Below are positions 52,391 through 60,640 of a stretch of 64,000 bases of DNA, piece by piece. Within the stretch, counting starts at the first letter, position 1; every line of letters begins with the position of its first letter. The notes below the pieces were generated by a model, which was given only the letters and a program-made list of their open reading frames with translations, was not told where the DNA came from and searched no databases. Source of the DNA: Tundrisphaera lichenicola (GTDB lineage: Bacteria > Planctomycetota > Planctomycetia > Isosphaerales > Isosphaeraceae); assembly GCF_051175385.1 (NCBI RefSeq), contig NZ_CP195107.1, forward strand, positions 62,001-126,000, written 5' to 3'. The position numbers were made by a program, and so were the translations under genes.

Positions 52391-53395
52391 TTATTCATCG
52401 ATCGCCGCCTCGACCGGCCCATAGGTCCGCCGGAATCGCTCGGCCTGCCCGAGCGGCGGGGCCCAGCCGAGGACCTCGCGGAGCTTCCGGTTGTCGAAGC
52501 GAAGCGGTTTGAAACGTGCCTCGAACCGGCTGGGGACCAGGAGACTGGGCAGCTTCCCCTTGCCCCGGAACAGGCTCTTGCTGATCCATCGGGCCATCCG
52601 GACGCCCGGGAAGGCCAGGCCGTAGGGGATCGGGACCGCCCTGCCCCGCTCGCCGGTCCCTTTGAGATAATCCTTGAGATAGGCCGAGATCGTCGGGCCG
52701 ATGTCGTCGACGACGTTAAAGGTCTGGCCGATGGCCTTCGGGTTCACCGTGGCCTCGGCGAAGCAGTGGGCGCAGTTCTCGACGTGGGTCAGCGGGAGCC
52801 GGGTCGATGGGCCGAACACCAGGTGGGTCGAGCCGAATTGCTGGCCGAGGCCGGCCAGATATTCGTTCCCCCGGCCCCAGATGAACCCAGGGCGGAGGAC
52901 CGTCAAATCCCAGCCGTTCTCCTCGGCCAGGCGGCGAGCCACCCGCTCCTGCCAGACCTTGGCCACCGCGTAGCCGTCGCGGTCGTAGAGGTCGCTCGAC
53001 GGCTCGACCGGAGATTCCTCGGTCAGCTCTCCTCGGATCTCGCTCCAGTCGTAGACCGAGAAGCTGCTGGCCAGGACCAGCCGTCTCGTCTCGGTCCTGG
53101 CCATCGCCTCCAGGAGCCGCTCGGTCCCGACCACCGAGGCGGCGAACTGGGCGTCCTCCGACCCCTTGACCCCGGCGGCCAGGTGGACCACCGCGTCGAT
53201 CCCCTCGAACGCGGAAGGCAGGTCGCGCGAGGCCCGGAGATCGGCCCGGAAGATCTCGACCGAGTCGGGCCATCCCAGCCCGTCGATCCTGGCGGCGGGG
53301 CGGACCAGGGCGCGGACCTGTTGGCCTCGCTTCAAGAATTCGTCGACGACATGCCGACCGAGGAAGCCATTGGCTCCGGTGATGAGGACCTTCAA
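52391..53395 (-). CDS. NAD-dependent epimerase/dehydratase (extended SDR)
   Basis: The 334-residue protein has the nucleotide-binding start MKVLITGANGFLGRHVVDEFL, the substrate-side VLASSFSVYDW, and the YxxxK motif in YAVAKVWQE. The later segment LTVLRPGFIWGRGNEY is typical of sugar-nucleotide or lipid-linked SDR enzymes. The reaction is not identifiable. It shares a 4-bp overlap with the Gfo/Idh/MocA gene upstream, so the two probably act in one pathway of unusual sugar synthesis. Confidence 0.85.
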   Translation of the reverse strand: MKVLITGANGFLGRHVVDEFLKRGQQVRALVRPAARIDGLGWPDSVEIFRADLRASRDLPSAFEGIDAVVHLAAGVKGSEDAQFAASVVGTERLLEAMARTETRRLVLASSFSVYDWSEIRGELTEESPVEPSSDLYDRDGYAVAKVWQERVARRLAEENGWDLTVLRPGFIWGRGNEYLAGLGQQFGSTHLVFGPSTRLPLTHVENCAHCFAEATVNPKAIGQTFNVVDDIGPTISAYLKDYLKGTGERGRAVPIPYGLAFPGVRMARWISKSLFRGKGKLPSLLVPSRFEARFKPLRFDNRKLREVLGWAPPLGQAERFRRTYGPVEAAIDE

Positions 53396-54438
53396 AGCTG
53401 GAACTCCGTCGCGGTGAGGTCGGCGACCAGGCGATTGACCTCGACGACCTGCCGGGGCGAGATCTCCGGCTCCCGCCCCGAACCCAGCGCCCGATAGGTC
53501 TCGCCCAGCAAGGCCCAGAGCCCTTCGTAAGCCCCCGGGCCGCCATCAAGTTTCCGGCGGAGCGTCCCGTACGCCGAGCCCCGGACGGCCTTGGCCTCGT
53601 CCAGGCTGTTGAACAGGGGGCGGAGCGGCTTGGGGCCGCCCCGGACACGTCGGATCGAGAGCCGGGTCTCGAACAGGTCGGCGGTCGCTTGCATCTTGGT
53701 CCCGTAGACCCGGAGCCAGAAGGCGTCGGGCTGACTGTGGGCGCTGAAGTTGAGGCTGGCCGTCCCCCGATCGGCCACGACCAGGGCCCGAAGCTCGTCC
53801 CACGGCAAGGGCCCTTCCGATCGCTTCGACCAGCTCGTGCTGACCTTCCGATGAGGCCCGATGAACTTGTGGGACAGGCAAGCCAGGTGCGTCAGGAAGT
53901 CGGCGATCGCCCCGCCGGGCATCGAGAGGCAGGGGTGCGGGGCGTTGGGATCGGCGAAGGCCGAACCTTCGCCCGCGATGTCGAGGCAGAGGAAGACCTC
54001 GACGTGGGTCACCTCGCCGAACTCGCCCAGGTCGATCAGGTCCAGGATCTTCCGGGTCGCCCCGTTGTAGAGGTAGTTGTAATCCTCGACCAGCGACTTC
54101 CCGCGGTCCTTGGCGTGAGCGATCAGGCCTTCGAGCTGCTCGAACGTGACCGTGGCCGGCTTTTCCAGGATGACGTGGGCACCGGCATCGAGCGCATCCA
54201 TCGCCAGGGGATAGTGCGAGGTCGGCGGCGTGGTCACGTGAACCACGTCGGGCCGGACCTGATCGAGCATGGCTCGATGGTCGGTGTACCAGCCGGCCAC
54301 GCCGTAGCGTTCGGCGGCCGACTCGGCCATCGCCCTCGACAGGTCGCAGACCCCCGCCAGTTCGACATTGGGGAGTTCGCGGAGGCAGGCCAGGTGTTGC
54401 CGGGCGATGTGCCCGGCGCCGATCAAGGCAGCTTTCAT
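53392..54438 (-). CDS. Gfo/Idh/MocA-family oxidoreductase
   Basis: The 348-residue protein begins with a Rossmann NAD(P)-binding segment (MKAALIGAGHIARQHLACL). It has DVVHVTTPPTSHYPLAMDALDAGAHVILEKPAT, with the EKP catalytic lysine near residue 96, and GGAIADFLTHLACLSHKFIGP. This resembles WlbA/MviM-type sugar dehydrogenases of surface-polysaccharide loci. It likely oxidises a nucleotide sugar as a step towards a modified residue. The start ATG at 54438 abuts the acyltransferase stop upstream, and the stop overlaps the SDR gene. Confidence 0.87.
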   Translation of the reverse strand: MKAALIGAGHIARQHLACLRELPNVELAGVCDLSRAMAESAAERYGVAGWYTDHRAMLDQVRPDVVHVTTPPTSHYPLAMDALDAGAHVILEKPATVTFEQLEGLIAHAKDRGKSLVEDYNYLYNGATRKILDLIDLGEFGEVTHVEVFLCLDIAGEGSAFADPNAPHPCLSMPGGAIADFLTHLACLSHKFIGPHRKVSTSWSKRSEGPLPWDELRALVVADRGTASLNFSAHSQPDAFWLRVYGTKMQATADLFETRLSIRRVRGGPKPLRPLFNSLDEAKAVRGSAYGTLRRKLDGGPGAYEGLWALLGETYRALGSGREPEISPRQVVEVNRLVADLTATEFQL

Positions 54439-54980
54439 CAGGTCGATGACCCTTCGGGTTGCTCGGGACCGGAGCCGGATCGATCGATGATCCGAGCCGG
54501 GTTTCCCACCGCGACGGCCCCGGCGGGTACATCGCGGAGGACCACGCTCATCGCACCGACCTTGGCCCCCCGACCCACCCGGACCCCGCCGAGGATCTGG
54601 GCATAGGCTCCTAGCTCGACATCGTCCTCGAGGATCGGTGCGGGGCCGTCGTTCGTGCGGTTGCCGATCGTCACCCCATGACGGAGCGTGCACCGGGCAC
54701 CGATGACCGAGTCGGCGTGGACGAAAATGTTACCAAAATGCCAGATCTTCAGGCCGGGGCCGACCGGGACCGACTTGGGGATGCTGATGCCGGTCAAGGT
54801 CTCGGTGAACCGAAACGCGAGCCAGTACCAACGATCGAGGATCGACCGCCGGAGGCCGGGCTTCCGCCGGTCGACCCGCCGGCCAAACCGATAGACGGCG
54901 ATCGCCCAGATCGATTGTTCCTTGAGCCAGGGTCGCCGGGGGTATCGGGCCAGGTCGGCCTCCCAGTCGGGGTCGCTCAT
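54438..54980 (-). CDS. Hexapeptide-repeat (left-handed beta-helix) acyltransferase, serine-acetyltransferase-like
   Basis: The 180-residue protein has an N-terminal helical part (YPRRPWLKEQSIWAIAVYRFGRRVD) and a C-terminal hexapeptide helix: GPGLKIWHFGNIFVHADSVIGARCTLRHGVTIGNR, then PILEDDVELGAYAQILGGVRVGRGAKVGAMSVVLRDVPAGAVAVGNPARII. The trimeric family O- or N-acetylates sugars. A related enzyme lies two genes upstream (56056), so the polymer may carry two kinds of acyl groups. Confidence 0.87.
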   Translation of the reverse strand: MSDPDWEADLARYPRRPWLKEQSIWAIAVYRFGRRVDRRKPGLRRSILDRWYWLAFRFTETLTGISIPKSVPVGPGLKIWHFGNIFVHADSVIGARCTLRHGVTIGNRTNDGPAPILEDDVELGAYAQILGGVRVGRGAKVGAMSVVLRDVPAGAVAVGNPARIIDRSGSGPEQPEGSST

Positions 54981-56059
54981 GATCGGGCGTCCGCCGGGGT
55001 GACGTTCGAGCGGGCCGAGGCCCCCTGCCCCTGGGCCGGGGCGTTGTACTCGATCAATCGGGCCATCCGACCTCGCCGACGGTCGAGGATATAACCGAAC
55101 TGCCCGGCCAGGTTGGCCCACTTGGCGATCATGGTCAGGACGCCGTAAGCGATCGCGGTCCGTGGCCCGTCGACCCGCTTGCGGATCTTGAAGGCCAGCC
55201 GGGCCATCTGGAGCGGCAAGGCCAGCGCGACCAGGCCGGCCATCAGCGGGCCAAGGGCCGGGATCCCCCAGACCAGGCCGACCACCTCTCCCGCAAGCTC
55301 GCCGAAGATCACGGCGATCGGCCAGCCGAGGCCCCAGGTCCTCGCCCGTTTCAGCTCTCCGACGAACAATCGATCCTCGCCGGGGAACCGGGTGAGGATG
55401 TCGAGCCCGTTGTATCCGCTCCGATAATTCCGCCGCCACCACTGGCGGAACCGGGTCATGGCCAGGTCATGCCGGGTCATCTCGGCGTCGACCCGCCAGA
55501 TACTCCAGCCGTCCCGTCGGAGCCTCTGGCAAAGCTCGGGCTCCTCGCCGGCGATGGCCGTGGGGTCGAACCCGCCGACGGCCTCGAACGCCTCGGCCCT
55601 CATGACCGAGTCGCCCCCGCAGGCGATCGACTCGCCGATCGGGGTGTCCCATTCCAGGTCGGCCAGGCGGTTGTAGACCGACTGCTCGGGGAACATCTCG
55701 CGGCGTCGACCGCAGACGACCGCCGCCCGGGGTCGAGCCTCCAGCTCCTGCCTGGCCCGTTCGAGCCAGCCCTCGGCGACCTCGCAGTCGCCGTCGAGGA
55801 ACATCACGAACCGGAGCCCCGGGACGACCTCCTTGAGCCGATCGAAACCGGCATTCCGGGCCCGGGCGGCCGAGAACGGCCGGGACATGTCCAGCTCGAC
55901 GACCTCGGCCCCCATCGATCGGGCCAGGTCGACGCTGCCGTCTGTAGAGCCCGAATCCACGTAGACGTAGGCCACCCCGCGGCCGTCGAGCGACCGGAGG
56001 CACCGCCGGAGCCGCTCCCCCTCGTTCCGGCCGATCGCCACCACGCCCAGTTCGTTCAA
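54977..56059 (-). CDS. Family 2 glycosyltransferase with C-terminal membrane region
   Basis: The frame starts at a TTG (56059; NELGVVAIGRNEGERLRRCLRSL follows) that overlaps the upstream stop as TTGA. No ATG exists nearer the conserved domain. The 360-residue protein has YVDSGSTDGS, LDMSRPFSAARARNAGFDRL, FVMFLDGDCEVAEGW with the DGD metal motif, and GGDSVMRAEAFEAVGGFDPTAIAGEEPELCQRLRRDGW. Its hydrophobic C-terminal half includes IPALGPLMAGLVALALPLQM. It probably transfers a sugar at the membrane during repeat assembly. Confidence 0.85.
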   Translation of the reverse strand: MNELGVVAIGRNEGERLRRCLRSLDGRGVAYVYVDSGSTDGSVDLARSMGAEVVELDMSRPFSAARARNAGFDRLKEVVPGLRFVMFLDGDCEVAEGWLERARQELEARPRAAVVCGRRREMFPEQSVYNRLADLEWDTPIGESIACGGDSVMRAEAFEAVGGFDPTAIAGEEPELCQRLRRDGWSIWRVDAEMTRHDLAMTRFRQWWRRNYRSGYNGLDILTRFPGEDRLFVGELKRARTWGLGWPIAVIFGELAGEVVGLVWGIPALGPLMAGLVALALPLQMARLAFKIRKRVDGPRTAIAYGVLTMIAKWANLAGQFGYILDRRRGRMARLIEYNAPAQGQGASARSNVTPADARS

Positions 56060-56667
56060 GAGGGACCTCCCGGCGAGGAGCGTCGGACGACCCTGGCCGG
56101 CATCCCCACGGCCGTCGAGCCGGCGGGGATGTCGGAGAGGACCACCGCATTCGCGCCGATCTTGCAGTCGTCGCCCAACGTCACCGCCCCGAGGATGCAG
56201 ACCCCGCAGCCGATGTCGACCCGATTGCCGATGATCGGCAGGTCGAGATGCCGGTCCATGTTGGCGATCCCCATGGTCGTGTTCTGTCGGATGTGGACGT
56301 CGTCGCCGATCGACCGGGCGTGCAGGATAATCCCGCTGTGGTGCCAGATCCGGACCCTTCGCCCCAGCCGGATCGTGTATGGCAGCGAGATCCCCGCGGC
56401 GCACTCGACGAACAAGTACATCAGGCGATAGAGGATCGTCAGGGGGGCCCGGATGAGCTTGGGCCGATCCATCCGCCAGTTGCCGAACCGGTGGACGGCC
56501 ACGGCCCAGAATCCTTGCTCGAAGATCGTCCCGCCGTGGTTGGCGAGATCCTCGCGGAGCAACCCCAGGAAACTGATCCCCGGAGGGTTGAGGTTCCGGT
56601 CGCCCCGATTCAATTCGGTAGGTTCGGCATTCGGGGGGGCGATGGTCCCATCGGCGGCGCTGGTCAT
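56056..56667 (-). CDS. Hexapeptide-repeat acyltransferase, serine-acetyltransferase-like
   Basis: The 203-residue protein (ATG 56667, MTSAADGTIAPP) includes ISFLGLLREDLANHGGTIFEQGFWAVAVHRFGNWRMD, then hexapeptide repeats with a catalytic-type histidine: RIWHHSGIILHARSIGDDVHIRQNTTMGIANMD, GNRVDIGCGVCILGAVTLGDDCKIGANAVVLSDIPAGSTAVGMPARVVRR. It is a paralogue of the gene at 54438 and should acetylate a sugar. Overlaps of 4 bp with both neighbours place it within the operon. Confidence 0.87.
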   Translation of the reverse strand: MTSAADGTIAPPNAEPTELNRGDRNLNPPGISFLGLLREDLANHGGTIFEQGFWAVAVHRFGNWRMDRPKLIRAPLTILYRLMYLFVECAAGISLPYTIRLGRRVRIWHHSGIILHARSIGDDVHIRQNTTMGIANMDRHLDLPIIGNRVDIGCGVCILGAVTLGDDCKIGANAVVLSDIPAGSTAVGMPARVVRRSSPGGPS

Positions 56668-57623
56668 CGCTTGCTCACCGTGAGGAAGTTGTAGCGGATG
56701 AAGTCCCAGAGCATCCACTGGGGGTCCATGTCCGGTTTTCGCTGGATCGCCCGGCGGACCCGGAAAGTGGCGAAGGCCAGAGCATACATCAGATCGGCCG
56801 AGATCGTCCGGAGGCGGCCCTGGTTCTTGAGGAAATAGCGGCGACGGGCCTCGAACCAGTAGCGAGGTCTTCGTTTTTGATGCTTCCCATCCTGGGTCAC
56901 TCCCGAACTCTGGCCGACGAGGTGGATGACCCTGGAACCGGGGACATACCAGCAAGGCCAGCCCGCCCGGTTCGCCCGGAGGCAGAAGTCGACCTCCTCG
57001 AAGTACATGAAATAGCCATCGTCGAGCAGCCCGACGGCCTCGAAGACCTCGCGGCGGACCATCAGGCTGGCCCCGGCCACCCAGTCGACCGGCCCTTCTA
57101 CTTCGGAGACTGGCGGCATCAGGACGTGCCGGTCGAGCACCTTCGAGACCGGCCCGAATCGCAGCCCACCCTCCAGTTCCGAGTAGACTGAGGGGAACCG
57201 GAACGCCGAATTCTGGGGTTTCCCATCGAGATGTTCCAGCCGGCTCCCGGCCAGGCCGACCTCGGGATGCCGGGCCAGGAAGTCGACCAGGGCTCCCATT
57301 GCCCCGGGGCGGACCATGGTATCGGGGTTGAGCAGCCAGATCAATTCGGGAGGGTCGTCGGACGACAGGGCCGGGGCGAGTGCCACGTTGTTGCCCGCCG
57401 CGAAGCCGCCATTCCGGGGCGATGAAACCAGCGAGACCCAGGGATCCCAGCCATAATCCCGGATCGCCGAGTTCAGGCGTTCCGCCGAGTCGTCGCCCGA
57501 GGCATTCTCGACCACCACGACCCGCGAACCCGGTCGACCTGCGACTTCGGACTCGAGCGAGCGGAGGCAGTCGACGGTCAGGTCGGCCGATCGGTAGTTG
57601 ACGATGACGATCAGGAGGTTCAT
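56664..57623 (-). CDS. Family 2 glycosyltransferase (rhamnosyltransferase-like)
   Basis: The 319-residue protein starts MNLLIVIVNYRSADLTVDCLRSL and has VVVVENASGDDS, SPRNGGFAAGNNVAL, ELIWLLNPDTMVRPGAM and VDWVAGASLMVRREVFEAVGLLDDGYFMYFEEVDFCLRANRAGW. This is the WbbL/rhamnosyltransferase-type GT2 pattern. It should add a deoxyhexose or related sugar to the lipid-linked intermediate. The ATG at 57623 follows the upstream gene by 17 bp. Confidence 0.9.
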   Translation of the reverse strand: MNLLIVIVNYRSADLTVDCLRSLESEVAGRPGSRVVVVENASGDDSAERLNSAIRDYGWDPWVSLVSSPRNGGFAAGNNVALAPALSSDDPPELIWLLNPDTMVRPGAMGALVDFLARHPEVGLAGSRLEHLDGKPQNSAFRFPSVYSELEGGLRFGPVSKVLDRHVLMPPVSEVEGPVDWVAGASLMVRREVFEAVGLLDDGYFMYFEEVDFCLRANRAGWPCWYVPGSRVIHLVGQSSGVTQDGKHQKRRPRYWFEARRRYFLKNQGRLRTISADLMYALAFATFRVRRAIQRKPDMDPQWMLWDFIRYNFLTVSKR

Positions 57624-57640
57624 CGAGCCCAATCCTACCC

Positions 57641-58738
57641 TCAACCGAGGCCCGCGGTCCGGTGGCCGACCAGCGACCCGAGGGTCGGGTCGGCTTTGTG
57701 TGCCGCGAAATGGTCGTCGAAGGGGCGGATCAACTCCACGATCCGGGCCGCCCTCTCCCCTTCCATGATGGGCGCCCGGCACATCTCCTCGATCATCGAC
57801 CGGAAGATCGGGTACTCCTGGACCGCGACCCGGGTCCCATAGGTGACCGTGGCCGATGGGTCGGTCAGCCCCGCCGCCAGCTCGTCCACGCGGGGGACGA
57901 CGCGGGTACCATCCTTCGATGGCACCAGCTCTTCGAGGATCGCCAGCAGGAGGATTCGGAACAGCTCATCGACCACGGACCCGCCCTTCCGGTCGCGGAA
58001 GAGGCGGTAGGTGAAGATGGTCCCGTTGAAGTGGACGAACTTGGGGGGCTCGGCCATCACGCCGACCTTGCCGGTCGGGTAGTCGATAAACTGCGGATAG
58101 AGCATGCTGTCGAAGAGGATCTCGCCCCGATCGGTCGAACGGCGACGACCCTTGAGCTGGTACGGGGATCGAGATCGAGCCCATCGGTTCGAGAACATCA
58201 GCTCCCAGGTCCCGGGGATCTGATAGCCGAGCCGGAGGAAGTCGGGATCGTTCCGAGGGGTCACCCCGAGCGTGAACATCCCCCGATCCAGGCACTCGCG
58301 ATACTGTCGCTCCAGGCCGCCGGATTCCAGGAAGAAGGCGTCGGCGTCGTGGAGGAAGGCGTGAGCCCCCCGGGCATGCAGGATCCCGTTGACCACGGCC
58401 ATCCAGTGCGTTGCCGCCGAGCCCGGCGGCTTCATCGACCGGATGATCTTGTAGTCGAGGGGGCGGAGCCGGACCAACTCGATCCGGGGGTCGGAGAACG
58501 ACCCGGCCACCTCGGCCAGGGCCCGGCCTCGGTCGTGCCCCTGACCATCGGGGACGATCAGGATCTGCCGGCAATGCGTGGTGTCCATCCGAAGGAGCCC
58601 CTCCAGCGCATAGCGCAGGAGGAACGGCATGTCCATCGGCGAGGGGAGGAGGATCGTGTATCCATCCTCGAACGGGCAAGATCGACGCCATCGGCCGAAG
58701 AGGAGCTGGAGCAACAGGCCCTTCTTGTCGATGCTCAT
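57641..58738 (-). CDS. Putative glycosyltransferase-like protein, unassigned
   Basis: The 365-residue protein begins MSIDKKGLLLQLLFGRWRRSC. It has GT-A-like hints: CRQILIVPDGQGHDRGRALAEV, ATHWMAVVNGILHARGAHAFLHDADAFFLESGGLERQYREC, with HDAD as a possible DxD metal site. FVHFNGTIFTYRLFRDR and a final GERAARIVELIRPFDDHFAAHK follow. I do not recognise a named family. Its place between WecG-like and GT2 genes, with a 4-bp overlap to the former, suggests a sugar transfer or modification step. Confidence 0.7.
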   Translation of the reverse strand: MSIDKKGLLLQLLFGRWRRSCPFEDGYTILLPSPMDMPFLLRYALEGLLRMDTTHCRQILIVPDGQGHDRGRALAEVAGSFSDPRIELVRLRPLDYKIIRSMKPPGSAATHWMAVVNGILHARGAHAFLHDADAFFLESGGLERQYRECLDRGMFTLGVTPRNDPDFLRLGYQIPGTWELMFSNRWARSRSPYQLKGRRRSTDRGEILFDSMLYPQFIDYPTGKVGVMAEPPKFVHFNGTIFTYRLFRDRKGGSVVDELFRILLLAILEELVPSKDGTRVVPRVDELAAGLTDPSATVTYGTRVAVQEYPIFRSMIEEMCRAPIMEGERAARIVELIRPFDDHFAAHKADPTLGSLVGHRTAGLG

Positions 58739-59550
58739 GACGAGGCTCCTCCCCCTCCCTGGCCGGCCATCGAGGGGCCCGCGATTTCCTCGGCGGGTCC
58801 GGGCCTTCGGCCCATCAGCTCGCCCGCGACCCGTATGAGCAGAAACCGAGCATTTCGGGCATACCGGGGGGCCAGCCGGACCGGATCGGTGTAGATCCGG
58901 AAGGCCCATTCCATGCCGATCTTCTGGATCGCTCGGGGGGCCCGCTGGACCTTCCCGGCGACGAAGTCGAGCGTCGCGCCGACCTGGACCGAGACGGGTA
59001 CGCCCAGCTCCTCGAAGTGCTCGGCCAGCCAGAGTTCCCCCTTGGGCTGCCCCAGGGCCACCATCAGGAGATCGGGCCGGGCCTCGCGGACCTGCTCGAT
59101 CAGCGATCGGAGCCCCTCGCCCGAGAGCGTGCCGGACGCCGGGCAGGCGGTCCCCGCGACGATCAGTCCCGGATAGCGGGCCTGGAGCCGCCGGGCCGCC
59201 TCGTCGGCGATCCCATCGGCCCCTCCCAGCAGGAAGATCCGATGCCCCATCTTCGACGCCTGCTCGGCAAGGTCGTAGATCAGGTCCGAGCCGGCCACCC
59301 GCTCCGGGAGCGGGACCGGACCTCGACGCGAGGCCCAGACCAGCGGGGCCCCATCGGCCAGGAGGAAGGCGGCCCGGTCGTTCACCTCGCGAAGCTCGGG
59401 CCGCTCCGCCGTCAGCATGGCGTACTGGGTATTGGCCGTGATGAAGAACGAGGGCTGCCCGCGATCGATCAGCCGCATCACGGCCTCGGCCGCCTCGGTG
59501 CGGGTCATGGGGGCCAGGGGAAGCCCCCAGACCCAGGCCGGTCCGGTCAT
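58735..59550 (-). CDS. WecG/TagA/CpsF-family glycosyltransferase
   Basis: The 271-residue protein matches GT26: FFITANTQYAMLTAERPELREVNDRAAFLLADGAPLVWASRR contains the conserved N-T and DG motifs, then RIFLLGGADGIADEAARRLQARYPGLIVAGT, DLLMVALGQPKGELWLAEHFEELGVPVSVQVGATLDFVAGKVQRAP. The family adds an N-acetyl-mannosaminuronic-acid-type or related sugar to a lipid-linked primer. It overlaps the exosortase gene by 4 bp. A GT26 enzyme beside an exosortase is common in exosortase-associated polysaccharide loci. Confidence 0.92.
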   Translation of the reverse strand: MTGPAWVWGLPLAPMTRTEAAEAVMRLIDRGQPSFFITANTQYAMLTAERPELREVNDRAAFLLADGAPLVWASRRGPVPLPERVAGSDLIYDLAEQASKMGHRIFLLGGADGIADEAARRLQARYPGLIVAGTACPASGTLSGEGLRSLIEQVREARPDLLMVALGQPKGELWLAEHFEELGVPVSVQVGATLDFVAGKVQRAPRAIQKIGMEWAFRIYTDPVRLAPRYARNARFLLIRVAGELMGRRPGPAEEIAGPSMAGQGGGGASS

Positions 59551-60530
59551 GATCGGCCCTCAAGGGCCGAAGAACCCGTGGCCCGCTTCAGGAGGATGCG
59601 TTCCCCTCGAATGCCGGCCGTCTCCGACTCGACCACCAGCCACGACATGATCGCCAGCTCCAGGCCGACCAGGAGCATGGCCGTCGGCATCATCAGCCAT
59701 CCGGCCGCGTCGTGGGCGTACTTGCTCCCGACCTCGGCCCCGAACCGGTGATAGCACCAGGCCGTCGCCGTGATCCTCAAGACGTTGCTGGCCAGGGCGA
59801 TCGGGATGATGCTGGGCAGCAGGATCACCCGTTTCCAGTTCGACATCGGCACCAGGCTGGCCGTGGCCGCGACCGTGGCCGCCAGGCTCATCAGCATCGA
59901 CAGCCCATTGCAGGCCGCGGCGACTTCGAGACGCTCGTTGCCGACCTGGATCACATTCCCTTCGGGCATCACCCAGAGTCCGGTCAACTTCAAGAGCGCA
60001 CACGAGCTGGTCGTCGCCAACGACTGAAGCGGCTGGGAGAGGGCCGAATTGATCTGGGGCGGGAGTGGGAAGAGGAAGATCAGGAACGCGAACGCCGGCC
60101 AGGTCCTCAGGAAACATCGCCAGCCCAGCCCGGCCAGCCCGAGCCCGGCGACCACCGGCAAGAGCGTGGCCGACTCCGACCAGTTCTGGCCCCGCTCATG
60201 GAAGAACGCGCGGGCCAAGAGCGACACGATGACGAGCGACCAGCCCGCGAGCCAGGGCCGGGGGGCCGACTCGGGATCGGTCGGCCAGGTCTTCCAGAGG
60301 ATCACCAGGGCGATCGGCAGGACCAGGAACCCGTGCGAATAATCCGGCTCGCGGTTCCAGGTCTGGATAAGCGATGCCAGATTCGGCGAGTAAGACCAGC
60401 CCACCGCGGCGGCCACGGCGAGCACGGCCGCCACGTCGAGCGGGCGGGCCGCCTTCCAGTTGATCAGGGGGGCCGCCGGCCCGGGGGCGGCGACCGGCGA
60501 GGCTTCGACTCGATTGGGATCAGGATTCAT
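59547..60530 (-). CDS. xrtU: Exosortase (XrtU-like, planctomycete type)
   Basis: The 327-residue protein has about eight membrane helices and the exosortase catalytic triad: cysteine in AAACNGLSMLMSL (about residue 206), arginine in LASNVLRITATAW (about 249) and histidine in YAHDAAGWLM (about 270). DYSHGFLVLPIALVILW and FPLPPQINSALSQPLQ are also typical. Exosortases cleave PEP-CTERM-like sorting signals and attach exported proteins to the cell surface, usually in step with polysaccharide export. Subtype U is inferred from the planctomycete context. The gene lies 110 bp after the tyrosine kinase. Confidence 0.87.
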   Translation of the reverse strand: MNPDPNRVEASPVAAPGPAAPLINWKAARPLDVAAVLAVAAAVGWSYSPNLASLIQTWNREPDYSHGFLVLPIALVILWKTWPTDPESAPRPWLAGWSLVIVSLLARAFFHERGQNWSESATLLPVVAGLGLAGLGWRCFLRTWPAFAFLIFLFPLPPQINSALSQPLQSLATTSSCALLKLTGLWVMPEGNVIQVGNERLEVAAACNGLSMLMSLAATVAATASLVPMSNWKRVILLPSIIPIALASNVLRITATAWCYHRFGAEVGSKYAHDAAGWLMMPTAMLLVGLELAIMSWLVVESETAGIRGERILLKRATGSSALEGRS

Positions 60531-60640
60531 GGGGATTGGCCGTCACTCGGCTTCCTGGGGGAAGGCCCGGCCCTGGGCCGATCCAACATCAGCTTCATCA
60601 CGGGTAAGACGCCGTCGGACGCGGTCGCGTGACTCGACGG

